Source of the DNA: Prochlorothrix sp035285005 | GTDB lineage: Bacteria; Cyanobacteriota; Cyanobacteriia; Prochlorotrichales; Prochlorotrichaceae | Assembly (NCBI GenBank): GCA_035285005.1 | Contig: JAYKIB010000136.1 | Span: 1 to 29,781 of the forward strand | DNA: 29,781 bases | Direction: 5' to 3' | In this document: piece after piece, positions 15,069 through 21,766 of the stretch | Numbering within the stretch: position 1 is the stretch's first letter | Layout of the letters: the number at the start of each line of letters is the position of its first letter | Notes under the pieces: generated by a model | What the model was told of the DNA's origin: nothing | What the model saw: the letters and a program-made list of their open reading frames with translations, nothing else | Databases searched by the model: none | Translations under genes and position numbers: made by a program

Positions 15069-15281
15069 AGGACAGAAGAAGAGGAGGGTTTGCGATCGAG
15101 ACAGAAGCAGTCGAGACCAAAGCAGTCGAGACCTGAACAACGGGGTTGGGCTAAGATTAGAAGCCTCTCTCCACCAGTATGCGAGAGAACATGGCCTCTG
15201 CTGCCGCTGGGATCGGATGCCCAAACTTCAAGGCTTACCCACGCTAGCCTAACGCATCCTCATCCGGTCGCAATCCAGTCA

Positions 15282-15303
15282 CAACAAACGGGTTTGTCGC
15301 CAT
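15282..15303 (+). repeat. Palindrome-bearing 22-bp repeat, copy 2
   Basis: CAACAAACGGGTTTGTCG then CCAT differs from the copy at 2344-2365 at two positions; one change breaks the perfect palindrome. Confidence 0.6.
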
Positions 15304-15420
15304 GCCATCGGCTTTGGGGCCAGTCCCTTGCCCTGCCGTAACATCCGGATCTGGGGTAGAGAAGTTGGTATTGCTTAGAAGCAGCAAAGTGTCAACGGTG
15401 GCTCCCTGCTTTTCAATTTA

Positions 15421-15484
15421 GGGCACCTCGATTAATTCAAATTTTCACCGGAGTGCCTACAGCAGAATCAGGGTTGGGTTGCCC
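15421..15484 (+). repeat. Internally deleted 100-bp element
   Basis: The left end and body (TTCACCGGAGTGCCTACAGC and AGAATCAGGGTTGGGTTG) are intact, but the hairpin centre and most of the right end are gone; it closes with GCCC. Flanks TTTA and TTTT nearly match. Confidence 0.75.
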
Positions 15485-15517
15485 TTTTAGTAGTTAGATA
15501 CCAGTCCAATTTCCAAG

Positions 15518-15616
15518 GGGCACCTCGATTAATTCAAATTTCGACCGGAGTGCCCACGGCAGAATAAGGATTGTGACAGGCGGCTTCGCCGCCTGTCACA
15601 ATTAATCGAGATGCCC
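15518..15616 (+). repeat. 100-bp TIR element, full length
   Basis: The arms TTGTGACAGGCGGC and GCCGCCTGTCACAA have a TTC loop. The body is nearly identical to the copy 97 bp upstream, but the hairpin differs. Exact target duplication CAAG. Confidence 0.92.
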
Positions 15617-16252
15617 CAAGGGCACAATCAGAGCAAAACTAGGGCAAAACTGGAGTAAATTCCCGTTCTCGTCCCATGGCTCCCCAAGCCAAACTGTTAG
15701 ACTAGGCTGTGGGGCCACGCCAGGGAGCTGTTCTCAGCCTCCGCCCCCTCTGTAGCCACACGTCCGCTGTACTTTCACCGTCATCCGGGTTCCTCATTGA
15801 TTGGGTTGGAGGACATTGGGTTAGAGGTCACAGCCCTCTCGCCGAATCCAGACTCCACCGGGGATAGTACGCCGCAGCTTGAACGGTTCAAGCTGGCGAT
15901 CGGTCTATCCTGCTTCGCACCGCTAGCAATCGCCCAGTTGTGTCGGCCCTGTCTGGGTCAGAAGTCCCCCACAGTATGGGAGACATCTGGCCTACCAATT
16001 GGCCCTAGCAACCGGTCCGTTGTTATAACCTTTCTCGCACTGCGTCTTCCTGGGAGATTCTGCATGGGCAGTTCCCCTCGGGCAGGGCTGCAAGAAGGGC
16101 TTCCATGGGAAGCATGTCGATCGCGATTCTATGCGGATGGAGTCCCCAGGCTTCAGAAAATGACTAGGAGTACGACCCCTGGCGATCGTTCCCAGAGTCG
16201 TTGAGTTCTAAATTTGGCCGTTTAACGAGCTTCTGTCCTAGAGGAGAACCAC
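15617..16252. other. Intergenic region upstream of the cyclase gene
   Basis: No supportable gene; an open frame at 15797-16204 has no domain or codon-like bias. The main structure is the dyad at 15875-15895. It probably holds the promoter of the response-regulator gene, but I cannot place it. Confidence 0.4.
15875..15895. promoter_or_regulatory. Perfect dyad, possible operator or hairpin
   Basis: CAGCTTGAA and TTCAAGCTG are perfect 9-bp arms around CGG. The symmetry and lack of a T run favour an operator for a dimeric regulator. It lies 360 bp upstream of the response-regulator start. Confidence 0.4.
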
Positions 16253-17392
16253 ATGCAGGGCAAGCGAATGCCAAAATCTAAGATCCTGATTGTTGACGAT
16301 GAACCCGACAATCTAGATCTCCTCTACCGGACCTTCCGACGGGAGTACAAGGTGCTGCGTGCATCCAGTGGCCCGGAAGCATTGGAAGTTCTAGGACAGC
16401 AGTCTGATGTTTCCGTAATTATTTCTGACCAGCGGATGCCCCGCATGAGCGGGACGGAGTTCCTGAGTCTCACGGCAGCTCAATATCCCGACATTGTTCG
16501 GATCCTCTTGACGGGCTACACCGATGTGGATGATTTGGTGGATGCCATCAATGCGGGCCGAGTCTTCCGCTATGTGACCAAGCCCTGGGACGAGCAGGAA
16601 CTGCGGGGTGTGGTGGAACAGGCCCTGGCGACCCACAATTTACTCCAGAGTCGCACCCGTGAACTGCGCCGATCCCTACGCCAAGAGTCTCTCCTCAACG
16701 CCATTTCCACCGCCCTACGCAGTGCCCTCGACTACCGCCAGTTGCTCCAAACCCTAGTGGAAACCGTAGGTGAGGTGTTCGAGGCTGATATTTGCATGTT
16801 GAAGCTGCTCCAGGGGGTACAGTTCACCTCCGAGGACTGCTTTTTCCATCCGCGTTCGGGTCAGCATCCTAACCCCACTCTGGCCTCCAGTTACCTCACC
16901 CTCCTGTCCCAAACCGTGTGGGAGACGGAAAGCCTGCTGGTGATTCAGGATGCACAGCAGGAAGACTTGCTCCAGGCTATGGTGAATGATCAGCAGTCCC
17001 TGGCCGATATCTATCAACTTCTTTCCATTCGATCGTCCCTGATTATTCCCATGGTTTACCAGCAGGAATTGCTGGCGGTGCTGGCGTTGCACCAATGCCA
17101 TGAGGTGCGGACCTGGCAGAGTGAAGATACCCAATTGGCGGGTCTTGTAGCGGCCCAGGCGGCGTCTGCCGTTTCCCAAGCCCTAGCCTATGAGCAGGTC
17201 CGGGCCTTGGCCCAGCGCCAAGCCCTGGTCAATAGCATTACCAATACCATCCGCTCTAGTCTGGAGCCGGAGGCCATTTTCTCGGCCATTACCCAGGAAT
17301 TGGGCGAAGCCCTCGGAGTCGATAGCTGTGCCCTATCCCTCTGGACGGAGGAGGATGACTACGTCCATTGTGTGGGGCTGTATACCTTGTAG
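16253..17392 (+). CDS. Response regulator-GAF protein (5-prime part of a split adenylate cyclase gene)
   Basis: 379 codons ending at a TAG. The ATG at 16253 has GAGGAG 9 bp upstream. Residues 8-125 form a receiver domain: acidic pair Asp15-Asp16, phospho-acceptor Asp59 in VIISDQRMP, Thr87, Lys110 in VTKPWDEQEL. A first GAF domain spans roughly 148-310 (LLNAISTALRSALDYRQLLQ to AAQAASAVSQALAYEQVR), and a second begins near 325 (NSITNTIRSSLEPEAIFSAI). The second GAF is cut at GLYTL by the TAG at 17390-17392. Reading continues in the same frame without another stop to 18760, giving the rest of that GAF and a class III cyclase. As it stands the product is a receiver-GAF protein with a truncated second GAF. 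Confidence 0.88.
   Translation: MQGKRMPKSKILIVDDEPDNLDLLYRTFRREYKVLRASSGPEALEVLGQQSDVSVIISDQRMPRMSGTEFLSLTAAQYPDIVRILLTGYTDVDDLVDAINAGRVFRYVTKPWDEQELRGVVEQALATHNLLQSRTRELRRSLRQESLLNAISTALRSALDYRQLLQTLVETVGEVFEADICMLKLLQGVQFTSEDCFFHPRSGQHPNPTLASSYLTLLSQTVWETESLLVIQDAQQEDLLQAMVNDQQSLADIYQLLSIRSSLIIPMVYQQELLAVLALHQCHEVRTWQSEDTQLAGLVAAQAASAVSQALAYEQVRALAQRQALVNSITNTIRSSLEPEAIFSAITQELGEALGVDSCALSLWTEEDDYVHCVGLYTL
17390..17392 (+). other. In-frame TAG splitting the REC-GAF-GAF-cyclase gene
   Basis: The codons run ..GGG CTG TAT ACC TTG TAG GAG CGC CTC AGT TGG... Both sides are protein-like and in the same frame; a CAG (Gln) codon would restore a protein of 835 residues. A nonsense mutation, a sequencing error, or read-through would all explain it. 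Confidence 0.85.
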
Positions 17393-17464
17393 GAGCGCCT
17401 CAGTTGGCTCCAGTCGCAGCCGGAGGCGGATGAGTCCTGGCCGACGATCGGCCCCGCGTCCCAG

Positions 17465-18760
17465 GTGGACAGCGCAACTCGGGGCATGACCCATGGAACA
17501 ACGGCTTGGCATGAGGGGCCGGAGGGCACGGAACAGGAGGTGCTAGCAGCGGCTCCGGTGGCGGTGACCACGGCGGTGCGATCGTCCGACGGGACCGTGG
17601 CGGTTGAAGCTCCGGTGGCGGCCCAGACCGACCGCCGATCCGTTGCGGCGACCAGTCCTGAGAATGGCAAGGCTAGCCATGGGCCCGTGGCCTTAGCGGA
17701 ACCGTCGGAGGCATCGGTCGATATGGCTCCGAACCCATCCCCGGGATCTTTGGACTACGGTGAAGAGTTGCCCCAGTCCTACTCACCGATCCAGGGGAAT
17801 CCGGTCCTGACCCGCCTCATTGAAACCCATCAGCCCATAGCGGTGGATAACCTGCGGGAGCATCCGGAATTGGGGGCGGAAAGTCTGTCCAGTGAAAAAC
17901 CCACCCAAAGTCTATTGGTGGTGCCCTTGCTGATTGAAGATCGGCTCATTGGTAGCATTTCCCTGCGCCAGGTGGAGTATGTGCGACGCTGGCGGGCGGC
18001 GGATATTGAATTGGCCCAGTTGGTGGCGGCCCAGGCCGCGATCGCCGTGCAGCAGTCCCATCTCTACGAAACAACCCGGAACCAAGCCCAGGAACTCTCC
18101 AACCTCAACCGTTACCTGACGGAAACGGTGCTGGGTCGTTTTTTGCCCCCCGCCATGGTCCAGAAGGCCGCCGAGGGCACCCTGACCCTGGAGTTACAGC
18201 CGGAGCCGCGTCTGGTCACGATCGTCTTTACGGATATTATCGGGTTTACGCCCCTGTCGAACCAGCTCCAGGCCCGGGGCATTGCTGAGCTGCTGAACCA
18301 GTACCTGGGGGAAATGAGCCAGGTGATCTTTGCCAATGGGGGCACGATCGATAAATTTATCGGGGATGCGGTGTTGTGTCTGTTTGGAGCACCGGAAGAG
18401 TTGGCCCCCGATGAGCAGGTACGGCGGGCGATCGCGACGGCACGGCAGATGTTCAAAACCTTGAATCGCCTCAATGACCAATGGACGGCGGCGGGAATGC
18501 CTTCGGTGCAGTTCCGTTGTGGGATTCACCAGGGGGATGCGGTGGTGGGGCTGTTTGGTAGTCGGGAGCGATCGGACTATACGGCGATCGGCCCCTGTGT
18601 CAATATTGCTGCGCGTCTGCAGGAGGCCAGCAAAGCCAATCGTATTCTTGTTTCCGCGAAGGTGGCGAGCTATCTCAGCCCAGACGAGGTGGCATCCGTG
18701 GGCGATCTCAGCCTAAAGGGGGTTGCTGAACCGGTTTCTGCTTATATCGTCAACCCCTAG
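17465..18760 (+). CDS. GAF-class III adenylate cyclase (3-prime part of the split gene)
   Basis: The frame is open from 17393; the first usable start is GTG 17465, with ATG 17486 next, neither with a convincing ribosome-binding site. Counting from 16253, an Ala/Pro/Thr-rich stretch spans about 410-505, then the end of GAF2 (SLLVVPLLIEDRLIGSISLR), a coiled linker (QELSNLNRYLTETVLGRFLP), and a cyclase homology domain from about 650. Metal-binding Asp661 (VFTDIIGFTPL) and Asp705 (KFIGDAV), adenine-selecting Lys701 and Thr777 (DYTAIG), and Asn784 and Arg788 (VNIAARL) are all present, so the domain should make cAMP. The layout is that of CyaC-type phosphorelay cyclases. Without the receiver part it would be a GAF fragment-cyclase. 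Confidence 0.85.
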   Translation: MDSATRGMTHGTTAWHEGPEGTEQEVLAAAPVAVTTAVRSSDGTVAVEAPVAAQTDRRSVAATSPENGKASHGPVALAEPSEASVDMAPNPSPGSLDYGEELPQSYSPIQGNPVLTRLIETHQPIAVDNLREHPELGAESLSSEKPTQSLLVVPLLIEDRLIGSISLRQVEYVRRWRAADIELAQLVAAQAAIAVQQSHLYETTRNQAQELSNLNRYLTETVLGRFLPPAMVQKAAEGTLTLELQPEPRLVTIVFTDIIGFTPLSNQLQARGIAELLNQYLGEMSQVIFANGGTIDKFIGDAVLCLFGAPEELAPDEQVRRAIATARQMFKTLNRLNDQWTAAGMPSVQFRCGIHQGDAVVGLFGSRERSDYTAIGPCVNIAARLQEASKANRILVSAKVASYLSPDEVASVGDLSLKGVAEPVSAYIVNP

Positions 18761-18802
18761 GGACTGTTAAATCGGAGCCATCCGCCTGTATTATGACCTG
18801 TA

Positions 18803-18899
18803 GGGCACCTCGATTAATGGGGTAGAGCAGTTGCTGCCCCACCCCAGCCTAATTCCTGCGCGGGTCACACGGGGAAAATTTGGAGGTTTTGAGGTGCCC
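18803..18899 (-). repeat. 100-bp TIR element, full length
   Basis: The reversed copy has arms GGGGTAGAGCAG and CTGCCCCACCCC carrying two A-C mismatches. Exact target duplication TGTA. Confidence 0.85.
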
Positions 18900-18909
18900 T
18901 GTAAAATCT

Positions 18910-19007
18910 GGACACCTCGATTAATACAGATTCTCACCGCATACCCACAGCAGAATCAAGGTTGGGTTGCGCGGCTGCGCCGCGCAACCCAATGAATCAA
19001 GGTGCCC
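18910..19007 (+). repeat. 100-bp TIR element, full length
   Basis: The arms GGGTTGCGCGGC and GCCGCGCAACCC have a TGC loop. Exact target duplication ATCT. It sits 10 bp after the previous copy, each with its own duplication, so the two inserted separately. Confidence 0.92.
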
Positions 19008-19053
19008 ATCTGAGAGTTTCAGATCGAGAGTAGGGGAATTCTCGGATCCTCTT

Positions 19054-19127
19054 GGGGTTGTAGCTCAGATGGATAGAGCGAGTGCCTCCTAAGCGCTAGG
19101 TCGCGCGTTCGAGTCGCGCCAACCCCG
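19054..19127 (+). tRNA. tRNA-Arg (anticodon CCU)
   Basis: The cloverleaf is complete: acceptor GGGGTTG/CAACCCC, D stem GCTC/GAGC, anticodon stem AGTGC/GCGCT with one T-G pair, loop CTCCTAA, and T arm GCGCG-TTCGAGT-CGCGC. Anticodon CCT at 19088-19090 reads AGG, so arginine. The 3-prime CCA is not encoded. It lies 46 bp after a MITE-like copy. Confidence 0.96.
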
Positions 19128-19190
19128 TTTACTCTGCATAGCAGAGGGGTTTCCATACATCAAACTCTCCTGAATAGCATGGCGGCTGCC

Positions 19191-19322
19191 CTAGGGCGTG
19201 TCGTCAATGAATCCTAGGAACACCCTGCGCTATCAGAGTTCCACGCCCGCCCCAGTTTTATAAGCCAGGGACTGTGTCCCTGATTCTGGGGGCATCTAGG
19301 GTTAAGTGATGACAGCCCCCAG
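19191..19322 (+). mobile_element. 132-bp MITE-like element, copy A
   Basis: It begins CTAGGGCGTGTCGTCAAT and ends GGGTTAAGTGATGACAGCCC with CCAG. It aligns over its whole length with the reverse complement of 21576-21707, which has the same length. The ends are imperfect inverted repeats (core TGTCATCA). CTAG/CCAG flanks suggest a 4-bp CTAG target, as for IS5-type transposons. No coding frame. Confidence 0.75.
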
Positions 19323-19400
19323 GGCGCTGGCCAGACTAGCAGCGGGTGAGTACGGCAGATCCCCGGACTGGTATCTCGGCCCCAGGCCTCTCAAGGCGTA

Positions 19401-19453
19401 GGACTGGGGTTGGGCTTCGACTCCGCTCAGCCCCAGTCCCATGCGTTTTGCAT
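19401..19453. repeat. Long hairpin with TTCGACTCCGCTCAG core
   Basis: GGACTGGGG and CCCCAGTCC enclose GGGCT..AGCCC, and ATGC-GTTTT-GCAT follows. It lies downstream of glyA (minus strand), so it could act as its terminator. The core recurs at 100-115. Confidence 0.55.
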
Positions 19454-19456
19454 GGG

Positions 19457-19553
19457 GGGTGCCTCGAGCAATGGTGGCGTGCGGCTTCGCCACACGCCAC
19501 CATTGATTTTTAGAGGGGTCACAGGACGGAACTCTGGATTTTTCGAGGTGCCC
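19457..19553 (-). repeat. 100-bp TIR element, full length
   Basis: The reversed copy of the GTGACCCCT subtype has arms ATGGTGGCGTGCGGC and GCCACACGCCACCAT with one mismatch. Exact target duplication TGGG. Confidence 0.9.
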
Positions 19554-19601
19554 TGGGGTATTTCCCAAAAACCTGGAAGGAGCCTCGATAAATCTCTGAA
19601 C

Positions 19602-20885
19602 TTAGACCAGGGCAGGCGTTGCCGCGTTGAGGTGGGGGTAGAGGGGGAACTTCTCGCACAGGGCAGCAACCCGCTGGCGACACTGGAGTTCAACCGAGGT
19701 GTCCTCGGGATTAGTCAGGCGATCGGCAATGATATTGGCGATTTCCTTAAACTCCTCGGTGCCCATTCCCCGGGTAGTCATTGCTGCCGACCCCAAGCGC
19801 AGGCCGCTGGTGACAAAGGGTGATTCGGGGTCAAAGGGAACCGTATTTTTGTTGGCCGTAATCTTCACGGTGCTCACCAACTGATCGGCAACTTTCCCCG
19901 TCATCCCGATCGATCGTAGGTCCACCAGCACAATATGGTTGTCGGTGCCGTTGGAGACAATTTTGAGCCCTCGGGCTTCCAATTGCGCCGCTAGAGCCTT
20001 CGCATTGGCAATCACTTGGCCGCAATACTCTTTAAATTCTGGCTTGAGGGCTTCCCCAAAGGCCACGGCCTTACCCGCAATCACATGCTCCAGGGGACCG
20101 CCCTGGGTGCCGGGGAACACAGCCTTATTGAACTTCTTGCCCAGTTCCTCATCGCGGGTCATGATCAGGCCACCGCGAGGACCGCGCAGGGTCTTGTGGG
20201 TGGTGGTGGTGACGACGTGGCAGTGGGGCAGGGGATTAGGGTGGTGACCGGTGGCGACGAGCCCCGCAATGTGGGCAATGTCCGCCATCAGGTAAGCACC
20301 CACCTCATCGGCGATCGATCGGAATTTAGCAAAATCAATCACCCGAGGATAGGCAGAATAACCACAAATAATGATTTTGGGCTTGTGTTCCAGGGCAAGG
20401 CTCCGGATTTGGTCAAAATCCAGTTGCTCTGTCCCTTGATTGACACCGTACTGGACCACATTAAACCACTTACCCGAAACATTCACCGGGGATCCGTGGG
20501 TGAGGTGGCCACCATGGGAGAGATCCATTCCCATAATGGTATCGCCCGGTTGCAGCAGGGCTAAAAAGACGGCAAAGTTTGCCTGGGCACCGGAGTGGGG
20601 CTGGACGTTAGCATGGGTTGCACCGAAGAGTTCCTTAACCCGATCGATCGCCAACTGCTCCACTTCATCCACAAATTCGCAGCCGCCGTAGTAGCGTTTT
20701 CCAGGCAATCCTTCGGCATATTTGTTGGTGAGCACGGATCCCTGAGCTGCCATCACCGCTGGGGAGGTGAAGTTCTCGCTGGCGATTAATTCTAGGTGCT
20801 CCTGTTGCCGCTGAAGCTCATTTTGGAGCATGGCGGTAACAGTGGGGTCGTTTTGTTGCAGTAGATCAAAGTTGGTATCGGTCAC
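19602..20885 (-). CDS. glyA: Serine hydroxymethyltransferase
   Basis: 427 residues, normal length. GlyA interconverts serine and glycine with tetrahydrofolate, using pyridoxal phosphate; in cyanobacteria it also serves photorespiratory glycine use. HLELIASENFTSPAVMAAQG, NKYAEGLPGKRYYGGCEFVD, DLSHGGHLTHG and the PLP lysine Lys231 in VVTTTTHKTLRGPRGG are all seen, followed by FPGTQGGPLEHVIAGKAVAF and TSGLRLGSAAMTTRGM. The gene is monocistronic. Its upstream side (20886-21030) holds several stable hairpins that would lie in the leader, and the two copies of the 132-bp element bracket the gene. Confidence 0.97.
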   Translation of the reverse strand: MTDTNFDLLQQNDPTVTAMLQNELQRQQEHLELIASENFTSPAVMAAQGSVLTNKYAEGLPGKRYYGGCEFVDEVEQLAIDRVKELFGATHANVQPHSGAQANFAVFLALLQPGDTIMGMDLSHGGHLTHGSPVNVSGKWFNVVQYGVNQGTEQLDFDQIRSLALEHKPKIIICGYSAYPRVIDFAKFRSIADEVGAYLMADIAHIAGLVATGHHPNPLPHCHVVTTTTHKTLRGPRGGLIMTRDEELGKKFNKAVFPGTQGGPLEHVIAGKAVAFGEALKPEFKEYCGQVIANAKALAAQLEARGLKIVSNGTDNHIVLVDLRSIGMTGKVADQLVSTVKITANKNTVPFDPESPFVTSGLRLGSAAMTTRGMGTEEFKEIANIIADRLTNPEDTSVELQCRQRVAALCEKFPLYPHLNAATPALV

Positions 20886-20930
20886 AGGTTTCAGTCCTCT
20901 TGGGCCAAGGTTTCAGTTGGGGGAGTTCCC

Positions 20931-21027
20931 AGGGGAGCAGTCCCCTTGTTGAGTCCCGAAGTCGGGAACAAGTCCCTGCACAGGTCGAGCGAAGTAGGCC
21001 CGTCGGGGGTGCAGGTTGGGCGCAACC
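20931..21027 (-). promoter_or_regulatory. Hairpin-rich candidate leader of glyA
   Basis: On the minus strand four hairpins follow each other toward the glyA start: GGTTG-CGCC-CAACC; CCTGCAC..GTGCAGG around a 27-base loop; CTTGTT-CCCGA-CT-TCGGG-(ACTC)-AACAAG; and GGGGA-CTGC-TCCCC. The last ends about 45 bp from the start codon. I do not recognise a known riboswitch. No T run is seen. Confidence 0.4.
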
Positions 21028-21104
21028 CGTTGGGAACGATCGGGCAAGAAGTCTTCCCACGCAAATCTCGATCATACCTCTCCCCCCCAACCCCTGGCTA
21101 GGGG

Positions 21105-21359
21105 ATCCTCGATCGGTTCTTGACCTCTGAACTCTCGATCGCTGGGCTTTCGATCGCTGAATTCCCGATTGTGGGGTGCTCGATCGATCGGTTCTTGACC
21201 TCTGAACTCTCGATCGCTGGATTCTCGGTTGTGGGGTGCTCGATTGTGGGGTGCTCGATCGATCGGTTCTGGATTGCTACATTCCCGATCGCGATATTCT
21301 CGATCGCAGGATTCTGGATCGTTCGGTTCCCGACTCCCAAGTTCCTCAGCTCTGAACCA
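21105..21359. repeat. Tandem array of about 17 degenerate 15-bp units
   Basis: Units follow a TCGATCG...GGATTC pattern, each exactly 15 bp, with no insertion or deletion over 255 bp. A 30-bp two-unit block is itself repeated (21105 and 21180). Because 15 is divisible by three, one plus and two minus frames stay open and read as five-residue repeats (for example SIAGF on plus, AIENP on minus). None has a good ribosome-binding site or the A(D/N)Lxx pentapeptide pattern, so I annotate the DNA repeat, not a gene. Confidence 0.75.
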
Positions 21360-21377
21360 ATTGAGGTATGCACACCG

Positions 21378-21477
21378 GGGCACTTCGATTAATCCAACTT
21401 TTTGGGAGACAGCCCACGCAAGGATAAGGGTTTGGGTTGGGCGGCTGCGCCGCCCAACCCGATTAATCGAGGTGCCC
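21378..21477 (+). repeat. 100-bp TIR element, full length
   Basis: The arms GGGTTGGGCGGC and GCCGCCCAACCC have a TGC loop. The body is of the GGGAGACAGCCCACGCAAGG subtype. Exact target duplication ACCG. Confidence 0.92.
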
Positions 21478-21575
21478 ACCGGGAGGAGATGGACTTGTTA
21501 AGAAAAATCAGAAGTCTCGTCCACCGGAACCGACCTTAGACAACAATGGCCCTACGGGACGCTGGGACTCGCCCG

Positions 21576-21707
21576 CTAGGGGCTGTCATCACTTAACCCT
21601 AGACTTCCCCCAGAGTCAGAAACATAGCCCCTAGCTCCCACATCTGGAGCGGGCGTGTCACTCTGAATCTCGCAAGAGTTCTACCGTGAATTGATGACAC
21701 GCCCTAG
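21576..21707 (-). mobile_element. 132-bp MITE-like element, copy B
   Basis: Bounded by CTAG on both sides (21576-21579 and 21704-21707), with inner ends GGGCTGTCATCACTTAA and its inverted partner GGCGTGTCATCAATTCA. It is inverted relative to copy A at 19191 and lies 59 bp upstream of cysK, so it may influence that promoter. Confidence 0.82.
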
Positions 21708-21766
21708 GAGGCTGGGGTGTTCCGTTCCCGCTGTGCAGAATCGACTCGTGCCAAAGGATCACCACT

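Noticed and set aside
15069..15224. 52-residue N-terminal extension of the P450
   Set aside because: It is Arg/Ser/Leu-rich with AGCAGTCGAGAC repeats in the DNA, and family members begin near the ATG at 15068.
15797..16204. 135-residue plus-strand open frame upstream of the cyclase gene
   Set aside because: No recognisable domain or ribosome-binding site, and composition unlike the neighbouring proteins.
20931..21030. Glycine or glutamine (glnA-type) riboswitch
   Set aside because: A GAAGTAGG string on the plus strand recalls the glnA motif, but the surrounding stems do not fit and no plus-strand gene is near. No glycine-riboswitch core was seen on the minus strand.
21105..21359. CRISPR array
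   Set aside because: The 15-bp units are contiguous and degenerate; there are no unique spacers of regular length and no cas genes.
21072..21479. Open frames over the 15-bp array as pentapeptide-repeat proteins
   Set aside because: All three open frames follow from the 15-bp period. None shows the A(D/N)Lxx pattern with a start and ribosome-binding site, and the longest runs into the neighbouring transposon copy.
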